Shown piece after piece: positions 60,949-64,000 of a stretch of DNA of 64,000 nucleotides. The stretch's first letter is position 1. Each line of letters opens with the position of its first letter. The translations under genes were made by a program, and so were the position numbers. Source of the stretch: Cornus controversa (taxonomy: Eukaryota > Streptophyta > Magnoliopsida > Cornales > Cornaceae); assembly GCA_026545225.1 (NCBI GenBank), contig CM048845.1, positions 77,767,533 through 77,831,532 on the forward strand, given 5' to 3'. Under the pieces are notes generated by a model that was not told where the DNA came from, made no database searches, and was given only the letters and a program-made list of their open reading frames with translations.

Positions 60949-61812
60949 ATGGCTGGTTTGGATTTAGGCACTGCTTCTCGTTATATTCATCAGCTTCACC
61001 AACAGGACCACTTGCACCTCCAAAGACAACAACAATCAGATCAAAACCAAGATGACACCAACAACAACCATACGGGTCATTTTTCCGGTGACCTCCGTGA
61101 CGATACCACCCACCACGACCTCGAACTGGTGGCTGCCAACACCAGTCCGGGTGATATCATGGCTCGTCGGCCTAGAGGCCGACCACCCGGATCCAAAAAC
61201 AAGCCGAAGCCTCCGGTAATTATCACTAGAGAGAGTGCAAACACTCTCCGAGCTCATATTTTGGAGATCGGAAATGGGTATGATGTGTTTGATTGTGTCG
61301 CGACGTATGCGCGGCGGCGGCAGCGTGGGATCTGCGTGCTGAGCGGCAGCGGCACGGTGGCGAACGTCAGCTTGCGGCAGCCGGCGACGGCTGGGGCGGT
61401 GGTGACGCTGCATGGGAGGTTCGAGATACTGTCACTTACGGGTTCGTTTTTGCCACCACCGGCACCGCCGGGTGCCACGAGCCTGACGGTGTTTTTGGCC
61501 GGAGGGCAGGGTCAGGTGGTCGGAGGGAGTGTGGTTGGGGAATTGACAGCTGCGGGGCCGGTCATCGTGATTGCTTCGTCGTTTACGAATGTGGCTTATG
61601 AGAGACTGCCGTTGGATGAGGAGGAGGCAATTCAGATGCAGCCGCCAGTATCGCAGGGTGGTTCCGGTGGCGGCGGCGGAGGTGTTGGCAACAACCCATT
61701 TCCTGACCCATCTTCTGGACTTCCATTCTTCAATTTGCCACTGAATATGCCCAATGTTCAGTTGCCAGTTGATGGTTGGGCGGGAAATTCAGCTGGCCGG
61801 TCACAGTTCTGA
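60949..61812 (+). CDS. AT-hook motif nuclear-localized (AHL) protein, AHL23/24-like
   Basis: Intronless, 287 residues. It begins [19 protein letters not shown], the conserved start of one AHL subgroup, which fixes the ATG. His/Gln/Asn-rich residues 15-45 follow. A type-I AT-hook with core RGRPP at 76-80 and the extension GSKNKPKPP binds the minor groove of AT-rich DNA. The PPC/DUF296 domain covers about 91-225, with [28 protein letters not shown] and the GRFEIL hexapeptide at 156-161 that AHL proteins need for partner binding. A Gly run (239-245) leads to the C-terminal [11 protein letters not shown]. Known AHLs assemble as trimers with other nuclear factors and restrain growth, flowering or floral patterning. 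One AT-hook, one PPC domain and no intron place it in clade A. The subgroup assignment is from similarity recalled, not searched. Confidence 0.96.
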   Translation: MAGLDLGTASRYIHQLHQQDHLHLQRQQQSDQNQDDTNNNHTGHFSGDLRDDTTHHDLELVAANTSPGDIMARRPRGRPPGSKNKPKPPVIITRESANTLRAHILEIGNGYDVFDCVATYARRRQRGICVLSGSGTVANVSLRQPATAGAVVTLHGRFEILSLTGSFLPPPAPPGATSLTVFLAGGQGQVVGGSVVGELTAAGPVIVIASSFTNVAYERLPLDEEEAIQMQPPVSQGGSGGGGGGVGNNPFPDPSSGLPFFNLPLNMPNVQLPVDGWAGNSAGRSQF

Positions 61813-62444
61813 CAGTGTGCATGTAACGGGGTGATTTTTTCCGGTGCCGGCTTCGCAGTTTCCAAACTGATGGGGAAGAAATCCAAGCTTTTCAGCTTTT
61901 CGGAGCCGATTGGATCGGGTGACATAGGTTTTATGAACCATGAAGGTTAGCAGTTCAGTGCATCATCTTCATGGATCATCATAATCATGGTTCTCTCTCT
62001 CTGTCTGTTGTTTTGGGGTTTTTCTCTTTTCAAACTTGGGTTTTGTATCTTTTATTCTGGAAATAGTCTTCTCTGTGTTCTTCTTGGAACTCTCTTCTTA
62101 ATTTATAAGGAAATGGTTTGAGAATTCAGCTATGGGGGTTCACGTACTTCAGAATTAAATTGGTATAGTCACTATATATATATATATATATAGTAGTGCT
62201 AACAGCCTAACTCATCAATTAGCTAGCTGTTGATTTTGAACCAACTGGTTTATATATATATATGCTTTCTCTTGTTTACTACTACTACTAGATAGTAATT
62301 GTTTTCTGTGTACCACTATCCATCAGAATTTCATACAAGTTTTCTTTGTAGAGATTGAGAGGTTTGTGTTTTGGTGCAATGTTTTCATAACTATAATTAG
62401 TACTACAACTCTAGTTATATATATATATATATAGATAGATAGAT

Positions 62445-62486
<42 letters not shown>

Positions 62487-62722
62487 TTGTTGTTGGAGTA
62501 TTGATATATGCATGCCTCTCCAACATGAGTTGCATTGATGTTAGAGCTAACTTTATTGATCTACTTACTCTTCTGGGAATGTGCTACAACTATATAGTTT
62601 TCTACTGAATGGCATGCATATATAGCTAACTACCTTTACTAAATCTTCTCATGAAACCCAAGCAAATACTTGTCTTTAGCAATTTTTCGTGTACCAATAT
62701 TTAAATTACTCCTCTCTAAAAA

Positions 62723-62758
<36 letters not shown>

Positions 62759-63412
62759 GTGCGCGCGCTAAGGGCATCCATAAACACTTTCATTTTGCAA
62801 CACTGATTAAAGGTGATTTACTCAATTCCAACACAGTTTTCTGTTGATAACTAGTGGTTTGGCGCTTGAAGTCTTGTCCTAGCAACTTGAAATTAACATC
62901 CGTAATGGTTTTCTTGAGACATTTTAAACACCATGAGAGGAGCAGAAAAAGGTCACAGCTTTAATTTATTTTCTTTTTGTGATAGTGATGAGCACATTAT
63001 TTTGTTTACTCATCAATTTCCTGGATATCTTTGTTTTTAGGTTGACAAGGATGCTAGTATAGACATAATCTATCAAATTAACAGTACATAACTTCTATAT
63101 CCTTTTATATAGTTCTATATTTTCCCTAAAAACTATATATTCTATAGGCATTTTTTCACACTAAAATACATGTGGGACGTATAGCCTATATATATACACA
63201 CACACATAGTGTCATACATAGTATAGATGCCCTAATTGGTATTTTAAGCAGTTTGCTCAATGTTAGAGCTATTAATTTTAGATTGAACTATTCAGCAGGG
63301 AAGAATGTTTGTCGAGGCTTATGAACTTCTTTCTGGACATGAAACAATGTTTAGCTAGAAGCTTAGTTCATTTCTAAATCTTATGGTTGCTTTTTGCAAT
63401 TTCCATTTGAAC

Positions 63413-63466
<54 letters not shown>

Positions 63467-63889
63467 TTTCTTTCATTAGACTCTCTATGCCTTGTACATA
63501 GACCACATCGTTTTTCCTACCTTGGGTTTCAGCTAATAAGTAATATGAGGTTTAGTCTGTGCTTTTGGAGCATATTTGTGTTTTCCTTGTGTATCTTATT
63601 TTGTATTCGTTACAAAGAAATTGTGCATGTTTGATTAAGGTGATGATGCAATTGATCTTTGATGTTAGTTGCCGATCACATTTTCCATTATAAGTCTTGA
63701 AATGCCTATATATATATATATATATATACCGTTGTATATATCTATCCTCTCTACAATATAAGGTAACTGCATGATCATATATAAACACTTCCTTGGCAAG
63801 AAGGTTTAATTTCCATGAACAATGGACTTAAAAAATTAGTTGTGAAGGTACGTATGCTATGTCAACTATATATCTTTATTACCCATTTA

Positions 63890-63932
<43 letters not shown>

Positions 63933-64000
63933 GCTGATGATGTGCCAAAATTAAAAGGAAAATACTGATCATTCTGATTCCAATGAGATCCTTACTGCAC
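61813..64000. other. AHL 3' region and intergenic DNA rich in TA repeats
   Basis: 61813 to about 62150 is probably 3' untranslated sequence. Beyond are (TA)n runs at about 62176-62192, 62418-62484 (with (GATA)n), 62724-62768 ((TG)n(TA)n then GCGCGCGC), 63415-63464, 63709-63728 and 63893-63930. No further gene is visible. Confidence 0.45.

Overview
This is nuclear DNA from a flowering plant, most likely a eudicot. It is AT-rich, with long (TA)n runs and dense small non-autonomous transposons. It carries two plant-specific, intronless transcription-factor genes. The species cannot be named from sequence alone. No rRNA, tRNA, CRISPR, operon or prokaryotic signal was seen.

Only two genes are convincing. 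The first, on the minus strand at 14381-15118, encodes a SUPERMAN-type single C2H2 zinc finger protein with a QALGGH finger and a C-terminal EAR repression motif. The second, on the plus strand at 60949-61812, encodes a clade-A AT-hook (AHL) protein with one AT-hook and one PPC/DUF296 domain, close to the Arabidopsis AHL23/AHL24 group. Both should act in the nucleus. About 46 kb of repeats separate them and nothing suggests a functional link. A 54-codon open frame at 22413 that ends in a splice-donor-like site, and two short frames at 28213-28460, are weak gene remnants.

Most of the rest is mobile DNA. (1) A 3.99 kb LTR retrotransposon with near-identical LTRs and no surviving coding frame (51558-55546) abuts a second, oppositely oriented LTR fragment (55592 to about 56250). 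(2) A complete 857-bp TRIM has a perfect 5-bp target duplication (29017-29873). (3) Several long-TIR, Mutator-like non-autonomous elements are present; two have perfect 9-bp duplications (2836-4481 and 49152-50490) and one is nested in another (18261-18626 inside 17719-18787). (4) One group has ends related to AGGG-TG-CAA, with a different short motif amplified in each member's termini. (5) Another family has GACACGG-rich termini. These insertions plus microsatellites make up most recognisable intergenic DNA.

The observation most worth testing concerns the two LTR elements. In each, the bases just inside the LTR, where a primer-binding site should lie, are perfectly complementary to a stretch inside that element's own LTR: 14 bp in one and 12 bp in the other. 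The complementary sequences differ between the two elements in a matched way. Neither has the usual TGG-type tRNA site, whereas the TRIM does. The second element also has about six tandem 40-bp units, each built on an 18-bp palindrome, just upstream of its TATA box.
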